Positions 38,360 through 49,216 of a DNA stretch of 64,000 bases are shown here, one piece after another. Location of the stretch: contig NC_011740.1 of the NCBI RefSeq assembly GCF_000026225.1, positions 3,162,001 to 3,226,000 on the forward strand. The letters run 5' to 3'. Numbering within the stretch: position 1 is the first letter of the stretch; every line of letters starts with the position of its first letter. Origin of the DNA: Escherichia fergusonii ATCC 35469 (GTDB lineage Bacteria > Pseudomonadota > Gammaproteobacteria > Enterobacterales > Enterobacteriaceae). Below the pieces are notes generated by a model. That model saw only the letters and a list, made by a program, of their open reading frames with translations, had not been told where the DNA came from and made no database searches. The position numbers and the translations under genes are program-made.

Positions 38360-39628
38360 TCAGCTTCTCAGCGGATTATTAACCTTTGCATATTCAAACG
38401 GACTGATACCTTTCTCTCTGTTCACATCCAGATAATCCGCCCACCACTGTAGCATCAGTCGCCGTTCTTCCAGATGTTCTGCTTTATGGATATACGCGGC
38501 CCGCACTAAATTGCGTTCCATGTGGCTCATCTGACGTTCAACAGCATCACGAGACCACAAACCAGCTTCGATCAATGAACTACAGGCCATTGTCCGAAAG
38601 CCATGATCGCAGACCTCAACTTTTGTGGTATACCCCATCACTCGTGGCACACTGTTTACCGTATTCTCACTTATAGGCTTGAGCGAATCGTGATCACCAA
38701 TAAATAACAGTTCATGCGACCCGCAAAACTGTTTTATCTGCTTAAAAATTGCAAGAGTTTACTTTGAAAGCGGCACCAGATGCGGTGTACGCATCTTTGA
38801 ACCTCGCTGAGAATGTTTCACGCCGGGAATAGGTTCTCGCTCAGGCGGGATGGTCCACATTGACGTTTCAAAATCGATCTCTGACCAGCGAGCAAAACGC
38901 AGCTCACTGGATCGAATAAAGATAAGCAGAGTGAGTTCGGTTGCCCAACGGGTTAGCGGCCTGCCGATGTAGTCATCTATTTTCTGGAGTAATTCCGGGA
39001 TACGCTTTAACTTCAGCGCCGGACGATGCTGTCGATTACTGGAAGCAACCGCCCCCGCCATCTCTTGCGCCGGATTGTAATCAATTAACCCGCTTTGCAC
39101 TGCATAACGCATGATGGCCGTGGTGCGCTGTTGAAGGCGGGAAGCCACTTCAAGACGTCCGGATTTCTCCACGGCTTTAATTGGAATTAACAGATCGCGG
39201 GTGCCCAGTTCAGCAATATTGCGAGAACCAATTGCCGGGAAGATATTGTCCTCCAGGCTCTTTTTTACACGATTAGCATTATCTTCCGACCATTTTTGGT
39301 TGGTTACGAGCCACTCTCTGGCAACCTTCTCGAAAGTAATAATCTCTTTCGCCTGCTCTTCTTTCGCAGCACGTTTATGCTCACGAGGATCGATAGCAGC
39401 AGCTACCAGCTTTCTGGCTTCTTCCCTTTTCTTCCTGGCATCCGCCAGAGAAATTTCAGGATAGACACCGAACGCCATCAAATGTTGTTTACCGCCAAAA
39501 CGGAAACGAAATCGCCAATACTTTGACCCGCCAGGTTTTACAAGTAAGGACATACCGTCGCCGTCAACAAGTGAATACTCTTTCTCCTCTGGTTTCGCAG
39601 AGCGAACTTTAGTATCCGTTAGGGCCAT
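38360..39628 (-). pseudogene. intB: P4-family tyrosine integrase, broken by one in-frame stop
   Basis: A leuX-associated integrase close to K-12 IntB. Reading from ATG 39628 (MALTDTKVRSAKPEEKEYSL) it holds the Arm-binding domain, the core-binding domain and the first catalytic Arg in IRSSELRFARW. A TAA at 38761-38759 interrupts the frame right after HLVPLSK, where K-12 has a Gln codon (CAA/CAG to TAA). The same frame then continues to 38360 with the remaining motifs (GFRTMACSSL, ERQMSHMERN, AAYIH). The total would be about 422 codons. So there is one nonsense mutation and no frameshift; the catalytic Tyr is after the stop and the island is probably immobile unless helped in trans. Confidence 0.92.
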
Positions 39629-39790
39629 AATGGTCTTCCTTCCATTGGTATCTCGTGAGTATACAAGCAATATCGAATCGGCAAATATACTCATTAGTAT
39701 ACTCACAAGCCTGTTGATGTGGGTTGAGTCAGGTTGGCTTCAGTCGAGGAGAAAAGCTGGAAAAGCCTTGTGTAGCGCGGATTTCAGGCA

Positions 39791-39820
39791 TAAAAAAAGA
39801 CCTCAATTGAGGTCTATTTA
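39791..39820 (-). terminator. leuX terminator
   Basis: Just past the 3' end of leuX, on the minus strand, GACCTC-AATT-GAGGTC forms a hairpin followed by seven T. This is a standard intrinsic terminator. Confidence 0.85.
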
Positions 39821-39828
39821 CATACTTT

Positions 39829-39913
39829 TGGTGCCGAAGGCCGGACTCGAACCGGCACGTATTTCTACGGTTGATTTTGAATCAACTGCGTCTACCGATT
39901 TCGCCACTTCGGC
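39829..39913 (-). tRNA. leuX: tRNA-Leu (anticodon CAA)
   Basis: An 85-base tRNA gene that reads GCCGAAGTGGCGAAATCGGT at the 5' end, has an anticodon loop TTCAAAA (CAA, reads UUG), a long class II variable arm, the T-loop GGTTCGAGTCC and encodes its CCA end. It is identical as far as I can tell to E. coli leuX, a known integration site for P4-like islands. The integrase remnant sits 201 bases beyond its 3' end, the usual arrangement. Confidence 0.97.
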
Positions 39914-40108
39914 ACTGAAGAGGTATGCGGAAAACGTTGTGGATTATACCTGTCACGCGCCACCATGCAAGCGCCAGCTTGCTCCCACCTCGCTAAGTGC
40001 TGAAATTTTCAGCATTACATACCGCGATGTGTAACCTTTGTCACACTCCAGGCACCCCGCCCTGCCATGCTCTACACTTCCCAGACAACACCAGAGAAGG
40101 ACAAAAAT

Positions 40109-41128
40109 ATGTCGATGATAAAAAGCTATGCCGCAAAAGAGGCTGGCGGCGAACTGGAAGTTTATGAGTACGATCCCGGTGAACTGAAGCCACAAGATGT
40201 CGAAGTGCAGGTGGATTACTGCGGGATCTGCCATTCCGATCTGTCGATGATCGACAACGAATGGGGATTTTCACAATATCCGCTGGTTGCCGGGCATGAG
40301 GTGATTGGTCGCGTGGTGGCGCTCGGGATCGCCGCGCAGGATAAAGGTTTGCAGGTCGGTCAGCGTGTCGGGATTGGCTGGACGGCGCGTAGCTGTGGTC
40401 ACTGCGACGCCTGTATTAGCGGTAATCAGATCAACTGTGAGCAAGGCGCGGTGCCGACGATTATGAATCGCGGCGGCTTTGCTGAGAAGTTGCGTGCGGA
40501 CTGGCAATGGGTAATCCCACTGCCGGAAAATATTGATATCGAATCTGCCGGGCCGCTGTTGTGCGGCGGTATCACGGTCTTTAAACCACTGTTGATGCAC
40601 CATATCACTGCCACCAGCCGCGTTGGGGTAATTGGTATTGGCGGGCTGGGGCATATCGCTATAAAACTTCTGCACGCAATGGGATGCGAGGTGACAGCCT
40701 TTAGTTCTAATCCGGCGAAAGAGCAGGAAGTGCTGGCGATGGGTGCCGATAAAGTGGTGAATAGCCGCGATCCGCAGGCTCTGAAAGCACTGGCGGGACA
40801 GTTCGATCTCATTATCAATACCGTGAACGTCAGCCTCGACTGGCAGCCCTATTTTGAGGCGCTGACGTATGGCGGTAATTTCCACACCGTCGGTGCGGTT
40901 CTCACGCCGTTGCCGGTTCCGGCCTTTACGCTGATTGCGGGCGATCGTAGTGTCTCTGGCTCTGCTACCGGCACGCCTTATGAGTTGCGTAAGCTGATGC
41001 GCTTTGCCGCCCGCAGCAAGGTTGCGCCGACCACCGAACTGTTCCCAATGTCGAAAATTAACGACGCCATTCAGCATGTACGCGATGGTAAAGCGCGCTA
41101 CCGAGTGGTCCTGAAAGCCGACTTCTGA
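40109..41128 (+). CDS. ahr: Ahr (YjgB), NADPH-dependent aldehyde reductase
   Basis: A 339-residue zinc-dependent medium-chain alcohol dehydrogenase. Catalytic zinc ligands are in CGICHSD and GHEVIG; the structural zinc cysteines are in [15 protein letters not shown]; the Rossmann motif is [12 protein letters not shown]. In K-12 it reduces a broad range of aldehydes with NADPH. The start at 40109 follows AGAAGGA and restores the K-12 length. In K-12 the idn (L-idonate) genes separate it from yjgR; here yjgR follows directly. Confidence 0.96.
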   Translation: MSMIKSYAAKEAGGELEVYEYDPGELKPQDVEVQVDYCGICHSDLSMIDNEWGFSQYPLVAGHEVIGRVVALGIAAQDKGLQVGQRVGIGWTARSCGHCDACISGNQINCEQGAVPTIMNRGGFAEKLRADWQWVIPLPENIDIESAGPLLCGGITVFKPLLMHHITATSRVGVIGIGGLGHIAIKLLHAMGCEVTAFSSNPAKEQEVLAMGADKVVNSRDPQALKALAGQFDLIINTVNVSLDWQPYFEALTYGGNFHTVGAVLTPLPVPAFTLIAGDRSVSGSATGTPYELRKLMRFAARSKVAPTTELFPMSKINDAIQHVRDGKARYRVVLKADF

Positions 41129-41135
41129 TCCCTTT

Positions 41136-41160
41136 GCCGGGTGCCTGTCGCCCGGCTTTT
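41136..41160 (+). terminator. Terminator after ahr
   Basis: GCCGGG, nine-base loop, CCCGGC, then TTTT, eight bases after the ahr stop. It separates ahr from yjgR. Confidence 0.8.
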
Positions 41161-41257
41161 AAATCTCTTTGGAAGGCGTCTCGCAATCTGCTGAATTTAG
41201 CGGTGAAGAGTGCGCAGCCGTTGCCTATACTCCAGGCAGGAAACTGGAGGATATCTC

Positions 41258-42760
41258 ATGAGCGAACCCCTGTTAATTGCCCGTACGCCGGACACAGAAC
41301 TGTTTTTACTGCCGGGAATGGCTAACCGTCACGGGCTGATTACTGGCGCAACGGGGACGGGTAAAACCGTTACGCTGCAAAAACTGGCAGAGTCATTGTC
41401 GGAAATCGGTGTTCCGGTGTTTATGGCCGATGTGAAAGGTGATTTAACGGGAGTAGCGGAGGAAGGTACATCTTCGGAAAAACTGCTCGCAAGGCTTAAA
41501 AATATCGGCGTCAATGACTGGCAACCACATGCTAATCCGGTGGTGGTGTGGGATATCTTTGGTGAGAAAGGCCATCCGGTGCGGGCGACGCTTTCAGACC
41601 TGGGGCCGCTGTTGCTGGCGCGACTGTTGAATCTCAACGATGTGCAATCTGGCGTGCTGGATATCATCTTCCGCATTGCTGATGATCAGGGGCTGTTACT
41701 GCTCGACTTTAAAGATTTGCGGGCGATTACCCAGTACATCGGCGATAACGCCAAATCCTTCCAGAATCAGTACGGTAATATCAGTAGCGCATCGGTTGGT
41801 GCCATCCAGCGCGGGCTGTTGTCGCTGGAACAACAAGGCGCAGCACACTTTTTTGGCGAGCCGATGTTGGATATCAAAGACTGGATGCGCACCGATGCCA
41901 ACGGTAAAGGCGTTATTAATATCCTCAGCGCCGAAAAGCTTTATCAGATGCCGAAACTGTATGCAGCCAGCCTGCTGTGGATGCTTTCAGAGTTGTATGA
42001 ACAATTGCCGGAAGCGGGCGATCTGGAGAAACCAAAACTGGTGTTTTTCTTCGACGAAGCACATCTGCTGTTTAACGATGCGCCACAGGTACTGCTGGAT
42101 AAGATTGAGCAGGTGATAAGGCTTATTCGCTCAAAAGGCGTGGGCGTCTGGTTCGTTTCGCAAAACCCGTCGGATATCCCGGATAATGTGCTCGGCCAGC
42201 TAGGTAATCGCGTTCAACATGCTTTGCGGGCTTTTACGCCCAAAGATCAGAAAGCGGTAAAAGCTGCGGCGCAAACCATGCGGGCCAATCCGGCGTTTGA
42301 TACCGAAAAGGCGATTCAGGAACTGGGGACCGGCGAGGCGTTAATCTCGTTTCTCGATGCGAAAGGAAGTCCTTCAGTGGTGGAACGGGCGATGGTGATT
42401 GCCCCCTGTTCACGAATGGGGCCAGTGACGGAAGATGAGCGTAATGGCCTGATTAATCACTCCCCGGTGTATGGCAAATATGAAGATGAGGTGGACCGCG
42501 AGTCCGCCTATGAGATGCTGCAAAAAGGTGTGCAGGCCAGTACCGAGCAGCAAAATAATCCCCCCACGAAAGGGAAAGAGGTCGCGGTGGATGACGGCAT
42601 TCTTGGTGGATTGAAGGATATTTTGTTTGGCAGCACCGGGCCGCGCGGCGGTAAACGCGACGGCGTGGTACAAACAATGGCGAAAAGCGCCGCCCGCCAG
42701 GTGACGAATCAGATTGTGCGTGGGATGTTGGGGAGTTTGCTGGGGGGGAGAAGGCGGTAA
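41258..42760 (+). CDS. yjgR: YjgR, HerA/VirB4-like ATPase (DUF853)
   Basis: 500 residues from ATG 41258, which has CTGGAGG upstream and matches K-12 YjgR. Walker A is [11 protein letters not shown] (near residues 30-40) and Walker B is [10 protein letters not shown] (near 262-271). The C-terminal tail has glycine and basic residues ([11 protein letters not shown]). It is a cytosolic ATPase of the HerA group; the biological role is unknown. In K-12 lptG lies next to its 3' end; here yraQ does. Confidence 0.95.
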   Translation: MSEPLLIARTPDTELFLLPGMANRHGLITGATGTGKTVTLQKLAESLSEIGVPVFMADVKGDLTGVAEEGTSSEKLLARLKNIGVNDWQPHANPVVVWDIFGEKGHPVRATLSDLGPLLLARLLNLNDVQSGVLDIIFRIADDQGLLLLDFKDLRAITQYIGDNAKSFQNQYGNISSASVGAIQRGLLSLEQQGAAHFFGEPMLDIKDWMRTDANGKGVINILSAEKLYQMPKLYAASLLWMLSELYEQLPEAGDLEKPKLVFFFDEAHLLFNDAPQVLLDKIEQVIRLIRSKGVGVWFVSQNPSDIPDNVLGQLGNRVQHALRAFTPKDQKAVKAAAQTMRANPAFDTEKAIQELGTGEALISFLDAKGSPSVVERAMVIAPCSRMGPVTEDERNGLINHSPVYGKYEDEVDRESAYEMLQKGVQASTEQQNNPPTKGKEVAVDDGILGGLKDILFGSTGPRGGKRDGVVQTMAKSAARQVTNQIVRGMLGSLLGGRRR

Positions 42761-42780
42761 GTTTTGTGCAGTTTGCCTTT

Positions 42781-42860
42781 GCCTGATGCGACGTTTGTCG
42801 CATCAGGTCTACAACGACACAACCGTGGGCCGGATAAGGCGCCCGCTCGCGCCGCATCCG
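42781..42860. repeat. REP/BIME at the yjgR-yraQ junction
   Basis: Two REP units. The first is a near-perfect palindrome (CCTGATGCGAC, four-base loop, GTCGCATCAGG, 42782-42807) followed by TCTAC. The second is in the opposite orientation (GGCCGGATAAGGCGCCC to GCCGCATCCG, 42829-42860). It fills the gap between the convergent yjgR and yraQ, exactly where two distant K-12 map segments meet. Confidence 0.9.
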
Positions 42861-42866
42861 CTATAT

Positions 42867-43907
42867 TTAGAACAACAGCGCCAGACTACCGACAATCACA
42901 CCAGACACCGCCACCATCGCACCCGTCAGCCATAAGGCTTTCGCCGGGAACGCTTTACGCAACATTATCAGCGACGGCAAACTTACAGCAGGAAGCGTCA
43001 TTAACAATGCCAGCGCCGGAGCGGTTCCCATACCTGTCAGCATCATCGTTTGTACAATCGGAATTTCTGCTGCCGTGGGAATGACAAACAAGCATCCCGC
43101 TACCGCCATCGCCACCACCCACATCAGGCTGTTATCGACAGCACCATCGGCATGGGGGAATAACCAGACGCGAGCGGCACCCAACGCCAGTACGGCAAGG
43201 ATATATACCGGGATCGTACTCCAGAAAAGCGTCCATAGCGCCCTACCCCAGCGGCTAAAGAATCCGCCCTGCACTTCCGGCATGTCAATTTCGACTGGCG
43301 CCTGCGTTTGCGGTGTCTCACGTACCCATTTTTGCACCAGTGTCGCAATCAACAACACCATCACCAGCCCCGCCACCAGACGAATCGCGGCAAAGCCCCA
43401 GCCAAGGACAAATCCCATGAATACCAGCGTCGCCGGGTTTAACAACGGATTCCCCATCCAGAATGCCAGCGCGCCCCCCATCGATACCTGTTGGCGACGC
43501 ATCCCCGCCGCGACCGGTGCCGCACAGCAGGTACACATCATACCCGGCAGCGAAAACAGCGTCCCCAGCAGCGTCCCGCGAAAGCGCGATTGCCCCAGCG
43601 TGCGTAGCAGCCAGTCACGAGGGATCAGCACCTGAATCAACGACCCGAGGATCACCCCCAGCACCGCCGCTTTCCATACCGCGAGGAAATAGACCATCGC
43701 GTAGTCCCACGCAGCTTGCCACGGATTAGCATCCGCCTGCGCAAGGATAGATTTACCGATACTGTGAGTTTCGGCGGCAGTAAAGGCTTTACCGTAGTAA
43801 GGTTGCCATTTCACATACCAAAGTCCGGCAATGACAACGAGAAAGAAAAGCGCGGGTTTCCACCACTGAATGGGCGTTGCCGCCTGAGATGAAGACTGAC
43901 CAGTCAT
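42867..43907 (-). CDS. yraQ: YraQ, putative permease (DUF318/ArsP-like)
   Basis: A 346-residue inner-membrane protein with about ten hydrophobic segments. It carries the ArsP/YraQ signature MMCTCCAAPVAAGMRR with a Cys pair and GNPLLNPATLVFMGFVLGW, and length and sequence match K-12 YraQ. Members of the family export organoarsenicals; the substrate of this one is not known. It is encoded convergent to yjgR and upstream of nothing on the same strand except yraR. Confidence 0.94.
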   Translation of the reverse strand: MTGQSSSQAATPIQWWKPALFFLVVIAGLWYVKWQPYYGKAFTAAETHSIGKSILAQADANPWQAAWDYAMVYFLAVWKAAVLGVILGSLIQVLIPRDWLLRTLGQSRFRGTLLGTLFSLPGMMCTCCAAPVAAGMRRQQVSMGGALAFWMGNPLLNPATLVFMGFVLGWGFAAIRLVAGLVMVLLIATLVQKWVRETPQTQAPVEIDMPEVQGGFFSRWGRALWTLFWSTIPVYILAVLALGAARVWLFPHADGAVDNSLMWVVAMAVAGCLFVIPTAAEIPIVQTMMLTGMGTAPALALLMTLPAVSLPSLIMLRKAFPAKALWLTGAMVAVSGVIVGSLALLF

Positions 43908-43979
43908 AGCATTCCCCAGGAATAAGTTATGATAATTAAGCGCGTGAATATTACGCTCACTATCAATTCTTGGGAATAA

Positions 43980-44625
<646 letters not shown>

Positions 44626-44704
44626 TTACAGAATTGTCTGCCTTGCGCTCCCCGGCTCATGCACCAGGCTTAATAGTCTACGAGGTAATTATCCCCGATC
44701 GTGA

Positions 44705-44740
<36 letters not shown>

Positions 44741-44742
44741 AC

Positions 44743-45240
<498 letters not shown>

Positions 45241-45261
<21 letters not shown>

Positions 45262-45684
45262 GCTACGTAGCCAAATCATTTTTTTACCAAAGCCCAGCGT
45301 GTTGTCAGTGAATTTGATTTCATCGAGCCGGATTTCCCACACCGGGGCCGACAGCATTCTGGCAACCGGAAAGCGGCGATTATACGCCTTGCGTGCGAGG
45401 TCGCTTTCCTCACCTTCCAGTCTGCGGATCTCACCTTTAAACTGCACGCCGCGAATTAATGCTACCGTTTTCGGCTGACCGTTTACCGTTCCGGCAACTG
45501 CCGCCTGCGGCCCACTCATCTGCGCGTGACGCGTTTTTTCCTCCGTCAAAATGTAGAAGGCAACTTTCTGCGCATCAAAAAGATAAAAGGCATTGGCGCA
45601 CCACAGTTCCCCTTCCTGCTGCACACACAAGGTGACAACATGTTGTTTTGCCAGCCAACGGCTGATGGCGGTGAGTGTTTCCAT
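45241..45684 (-). CDS. yhbP: YhbP, FMN-binding split-barrel-like protein
   Basis: 147 residues of the pyridoxamine 5'-phosphate oxidase-like (UPF0306) fold, with the conserved start [20 protein letters not shown] and mid segment [17 protein letters not shown]. Length matches K-12. Function unknown; a flavin-binding role is inferred from fold. Confidence 0.92.
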
Positions 45685-45734
45685 TGCTGTTCTCTTTTAT
45701 ACTGTGGGCCTGACCTTAACATGCGACGCAGACG

Positions 45735-46037
45735 ATGACACCCTGGTTTCTTTACTTGATCCGTACCGCCGACAATAAGCTTTATACCGGGATCACCACG
45801 GATGTCGAACGCCGCTATCAGCAACATCAAAGCGGCAAAGGCGCAAAAGCACTGCGTGGGAAAGGTGAACTGACGCTGGCATTTTCCGCGCCAGTGGGCG
45901 ACCGTTCGCTGGCACTACGGGCGGAATATCGCGTTAAACAACTGACCAAACGGCAAAAAGAACGTCTGGTAGCGGAAGGCTCAGGGTTTGCAGAGCTGAT
46001 AAGCAGCCTGCAAACCCCGGAGATTAAAAGCGATTGA
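45735..46037 (+). CDS. yhbQ: YhbQ, GIY-YIG nuclease-like protein
   Basis: 100 residues of the UPF0213 GIY-YIG family: [21 protein letters not shown] carries the two motif tyrosines, with [18 protein letters not shown] after it. Compared with UvrC the domain stands alone. K-12 YhbQ (DUF-type structure-specific nuclease candidate) is linked to DNA damage survival. The last 14 bases overlap yhbS convergently. Confidence 0.93.
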   Translation: MTPWFLYLIRTADNKLYTGITTDVERRYQQHQSGKGAKALRGKGELTLAFSAPVGDRSLALRAEYRVKQLTKRQKERLVAEGSGFAELISSLQTPEIKSD

Positions 46038-46527
46038 AGTGTTCGTGATACTCAACCAAACCGGTTACGCCATTCAGCGCATCATCCGCTAAACGATGTA
46101 CCTGGAAGGCGCTTTCAGTGCCCGGCCAGCGGCAACGCAGATCGTGATGTGCCGCCAGTTCAAAGCCGAAACGACTGTACAGCGCCGGATCGCCCAGCGT
46201 CACCACTGCGGCATAGCCGAACTCATTAAGCGAATCGAGTCCTTCATAAACCAGTTGGCGTGCCAGCCCCTGTCCACGGTATTTTTCATCTACCGCCAGC
46301 GGAGCCATGCCGACCCATTGCAGGTCTTCGCCTTGCACATCTACCGGACTGAATGCCACGTAGCCAATGACCTGACCTTCGTCATCTGTCGCCACCAGCC
46401 CCAGCGTCAGAAAGCCATCTTCACGCAGATCGTGAACCAGCTTCGCTTCCGCATCACTTTCGAATGAACGACGCAGCAGGGCATCAATACCCGGCGCATC
46501 AATGGGAATTTCTACTCGAATTAGCAT
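46024..46527 (-). CDS. yhbS: YhbS, GNAT N-acetyltransferase
   Basis: 167 residues with a GNAT fold: acetyl-CoA motif A in [21 protein letters not shown] (Q/RxxGxG/A type). Length as in K-12. The acceptor is not settled. It overlaps yhbT by 7 bases and is co-transcribed with it. Confidence 0.93.
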   Translation of the reverse strand: MLIRVEIPIDAPGIDALLRRSFESDAEAKLVHDLREDGFLTLGLVATDDEGQVIGYVAFSPVDVQGEDLQWVGMAPLAVDEKYRGQGLARQLVYEGLDSLNEFGYAAVVTLGDPALYSRFGFELAAHHDLRCRWPGTESAFQVHRLADDALNGVTGLVEYHEHFNRF

Positions 46528-47045
46528 GGTTCACCTACCGATGTCTGTTTGGTTTCAGGCGCGGTTTTCATTCCCGCCTCAACAAAATCCGCCAGTTGCA
46601 GCAGCATCATACGTAAGGCTTTCGGCATTTGCTCCAGTTCAATGGCGTCCATCAGGTTTTTCACATACAGCCCCAGCTCCGTATCGCCTTCAATCACCAG
46701 CCGACGCTGGAAGAAGAGCGTATCCGGATCCTGTTTACGCGCCGCAATCATCAGCAGATCGCTGGCGTCGGCACTAAAACTCACATCAGCTTGCGCGTTC
46801 TGGCTAACGACCAGTTTGCCATTCACCACCGAGGTAAACCATTGCAGGTCAATATCACGCACATGAATACTTAACCAGCGGCCTTCAAGAAACTCCAGCT
46901 CGCCATCATCCAGCGCCTGACGGAATTGCCAGCTTAAGACCTGCTCAAGAACCTGGCGTTTTAGGGCAAATGGCGTCAGTTTTACCGGTACACTCAACAG
47001 AGATGGCCCCAAATGCACAATACGGGAACGCAGTTTATCCAACAC
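46521..47045 (-). CDS. ubiT: UbiT (YhbT), SCP2-domain ubiquinone-synthesis accessory factor
   Basis: 174 residues from a GTG at 47045: GGGAG lies 7-8 bases upstream and this gives the K-12 N-terminus (V/MLDKLRSRIVHLG). The SCP2 lipid-binding fold is visible in DIDLQWFTSVVNGKLVVSQN. UbiT is the anaerobic counterpart of UbiJ and, with divergent ubiU and ubiV, is needed for O2-independent ubiquinone synthesis. The divergent 208-base gap to ubiU should hold FNR-controlled promoters; I see only a weak half-site (ATCAA at 47169-47173). Confidence 0.92.
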   Translation of the reverse strand: MLDKLRSRIVHLGPSLLSVPVKLTPFALKRQVLEQVLSWQFRQALDDGELEFLEGRWLSIHVRDIDLQWFTSVVNGKLVVSQNAQADVSFSADASDLLMIAARKQDPDTLFFQRRLVIEGDTELGLYVKNLMDAIELEQMPKALRMMLLQLADFVEAGMKTAPETKQTSVGEPC

Positions 47046-47253
47046 GAGTTTTACTCCCTGTTTCAACAATCATCCTATTTTGCCATATCAGAAAAATAAC
47101 ATAGCGGTATAAATCAACAATTCCATATGAAATTGCTGCTACCACCAATACAACTTTAACTGCCTTAAATCAAAAATTGTCGCAGCAAGGTTAACTAAAA
47201 TCCCAGTTCGTTAACATTTTTGCGCTTTGATAGCGCACCCTTCAGGAAAAATT

Positions 47254-48249
47254 ATGGAGCTGCTCTGCCCTGCCGGAAATCTCCCGGCGCTTAAGGCGGC
47301 CATCGAAAACGGCGCAGATGCTGTTTATATCGGGCTAAAAGATGATACCAATGCCCGTCACTTCGCCGGCCTTAACTTTACCGAGAAAAAATTGCAGGAA
47401 GCGGTGAGTTTTGTCCATCAACATCGCCGCAAACTTCACATCGCGATTAACACTTTTGCGCATCCGGACGGTTACGCCCGCTGGCAGCGCGCCGTGGATA
47501 TGGCGGCGCAGCTGGGTGCCGACGCGCTGATCCTCGCCGACCTCGCCATGCTGGAATACGCCGCCGAGCGATACCCGCATATTGAACGCCACGTATCAGT
47601 GCAGGCTTCGGCGACCAATGAAGAGGCGATTAACTTTTATCATCGCCATTTTGACGTTGCCCGCGTGGTGCTGCCGCGCGTGTTGTCGATTCATCAGGTG
47701 AAACAGCTGGCACGGGTCACACCTGTACCACTGGAAGTCTTTGCTTTCGGCAGCCTATGCATTATGTCGGAAGGTCGTTGCTATCTGTCGTCGTATCTGA
47801 CGGGTGAGTCGCCCAACACCGTGGGGGCATGTTCTCCGGCCCGTTTCGTGCGCTGGCAGCAAACGCCGCAGGGGCTGGAATCCCGCCTGAACGAAGTGCT
47901 GATCGACCGTTATCAGGACGGCGAAAACGCAGGTTATCCGACGCTGTGTAAAGGGCGTTATCTGGTGGACGGCGAGCGCTATCATGCGCTGGAAGAACCA
48001 ACCAGTCTCAATACCCTTGAGCTACTGCCGGAGTTAATGGCAGCGAATATCGCTTCGGTGAAAATTGAAGGCCGCCAGCGTAGCCCTGCGTATGTCAGCC
48101 AGGTAGCGAAAGTCTGGCGTCAGGCTATCGACCGTTGTAAGGCCGATCCGCAAAACTTCGTGCCGCAAAGCGCGTGGATGGAGACGCTCGGGTCGATGTC
48201 CGAAGGCACGCAAACCACTCTTGGCGCGTATCACCGTAAATGGCAGTGA
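47254..48249 (+). CDS. ubiU: UbiU (YhbU), Fe-S U32-family protein for anaerobic ubiquinone synthesis
   Basis: 331 residues of peptidase family U32 type (MELLCPAGNLPALKAAIENG). Four cluster cysteines are visible in FGSLCIMSEGRCYLSS, VGACSPARF and PTLCKGRY. UbiU and UbiV form a heterodimer with one 4Fe-4S cluster each and hydroxylate the ubiquinone ring without O2. It overlaps the upstream end of the ubiV frame (ubiV starts 9 bases after). Confidence 0.95.
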   Translation: MELLCPAGNLPALKAAIENGADAVYIGLKDDTNARHFAGLNFTEKKLQEAVSFVHQHRRKLHIAINTFAHPDGYARWQRAVDMAAQLGADALILADLAMLEYAAERYPHIERHVSVQASATNEEAINFYHRHFDVARVVLPRVLSIHQVKQLARVTPVPLEVFAFGSLCIMSEGRCYLSSYLTGESPNTVGACSPARFVRWQQTPQGLESRLNEVLIDRYQDGENAGYPTLCKGRYLVDGERYHALEEPTSLNTLELLPELMAANIASVKIEGRQRSPAYVSQVAKVWRQAIDRCKADPQNFVPQSAWMETLGSMSEGTQTTLGAYHRKWQ

Positions 48250-48257
48250 GAAAAGTA

Positions 48258-49136
48258 ATGAAATATTCCTTAGGGCCGGTGCTGTGGTACTGGCCAAAAG
48301 AGACGCTGGAAGATTTTTATCAGCAGGCCGCCGCCAGCAGCGCCGACGTGATTTATCTCGGTGAAGCGGTCTGTAGCAAACGCCGGGCAACCAAAGTTGG
48401 CGACTGGCTGGAGATGGCAAAATCGCTCGCCGGAAGTGGCAAGCAGATTGTGCTCTCCACGCTGGCGCTGGTGCAGGCATCCTCCGAACTGGGCGAACTG
48501 AAACGCTATGTTGAGAACGGTGAGTTTCTGATTGAAGCCAGCGATCTCGGCGTGGTGAATATGTGCGCTGAGCGCAAACTGCCGTTCGTCGCCGGACACG
48601 CGCTGAACTGCTACAACGCGGTGACGCTGAAAATATTGCTCAAACAGGGCATGATGCGCTGGTGTATGCCGGTGGAGCTTTCCCGCGACTGGCTGGTGAA
48701 TCTGCTTAATCAGTGCGATGAGCTGGGCATTCGCAACCAGTTTGAAGTGGAAGTCTTGAGCTACGGTCATCTGCCGCTGGCCTACTCCGCCCGCTGCTTT
48801 ACCGCGCGTTCGGAAGACCGCCCGAAAGATGAGTGTGAAACCTGCTGCATTAAGTATCCGAACGGGCGCAACGTGCTGTCGCAGGAAAACCAACAAGTGT
48901 TTGTGCTCAATGGCATTCAGACCATGAGCGGCTACGTGTACAACCTCGGTAACGAGCTGGCATCCATGCAGGGGCTGGTTGATGTGGTCCGCCTGTCACC
49001 GCAGGGTACTGACACTTTCGCTATGCTCGACGCCTTCCGCGCTAATGAAAATGGTGCTGCACCACTCCCGTTGACGGCAAACAGCGACTGTAACGGCTAC
49101 TGGAGACGGCTGGCTGGGCTGGAACTGCAAGCCTAA
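48258..49136 (+). CDS. ubiV: UbiV (YhbV), Fe-S partner of UbiU
   Basis: 292 residues from ATG 48258 (MKYSLGPVLWYWPKETLEDF), nine bases after the ubiU stop. Cluster cysteines are in EAVCSKRRA and in DECETCCIKYPNG with SARCFTA. It forms the UbiUV complex. Length matches K-12. Confidence 0.95.
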   Translation: MKYSLGPVLWYWPKETLEDFYQQAAASSADVIYLGEAVCSKRRATKVGDWLEMAKSLAGSGKQIVLSTLALVQASSELGELKRYVENGEFLIEASDLGVVNMCAERKLPFVAGHALNCYNAVTLKILLKQGMMRWCMPVELSRDWLVNLLNQCDELGIRNQFEVEVLSYGHLPLAYSARCFTARSEDRPKDECETCCIKYPNGRNVLSQENQQVFVLNGIQTMSGYVYNLGNELASMQGLVDVVRLSPQGTDTFAMLDAFRANENGAAPLPLTANSDCNGYWRRLAGLELQA

Positions 49137-49216
49137 GCAAATAGCTCACTTTGTTAACAACTTTAACTACCCTTTAATGCAGTATTAAAGATTAATCGGT
49201 AACAAAGTGAGCTGTT

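Noticed and set aside
38266..38382. 38-codon plus-strand ORF overlapping the integrase end
   Set aside because: Overlaps the integrase coding end, no recognisable product; the hairpin at 38317-38340 is the better explanation of structure.
40271..41077. 268-codon minus-strand frame inside ahr
   Set aside because: Antisense to a well-known gene; the frame is kept open by its codon bias.
47095..47253. FNR box between ubiT and ubiU
   Set aside because: Expected from knowledge of these genes, but only a weak half-site (ATCAA) was seen, not a full TTGAT-N4-ATCAA.
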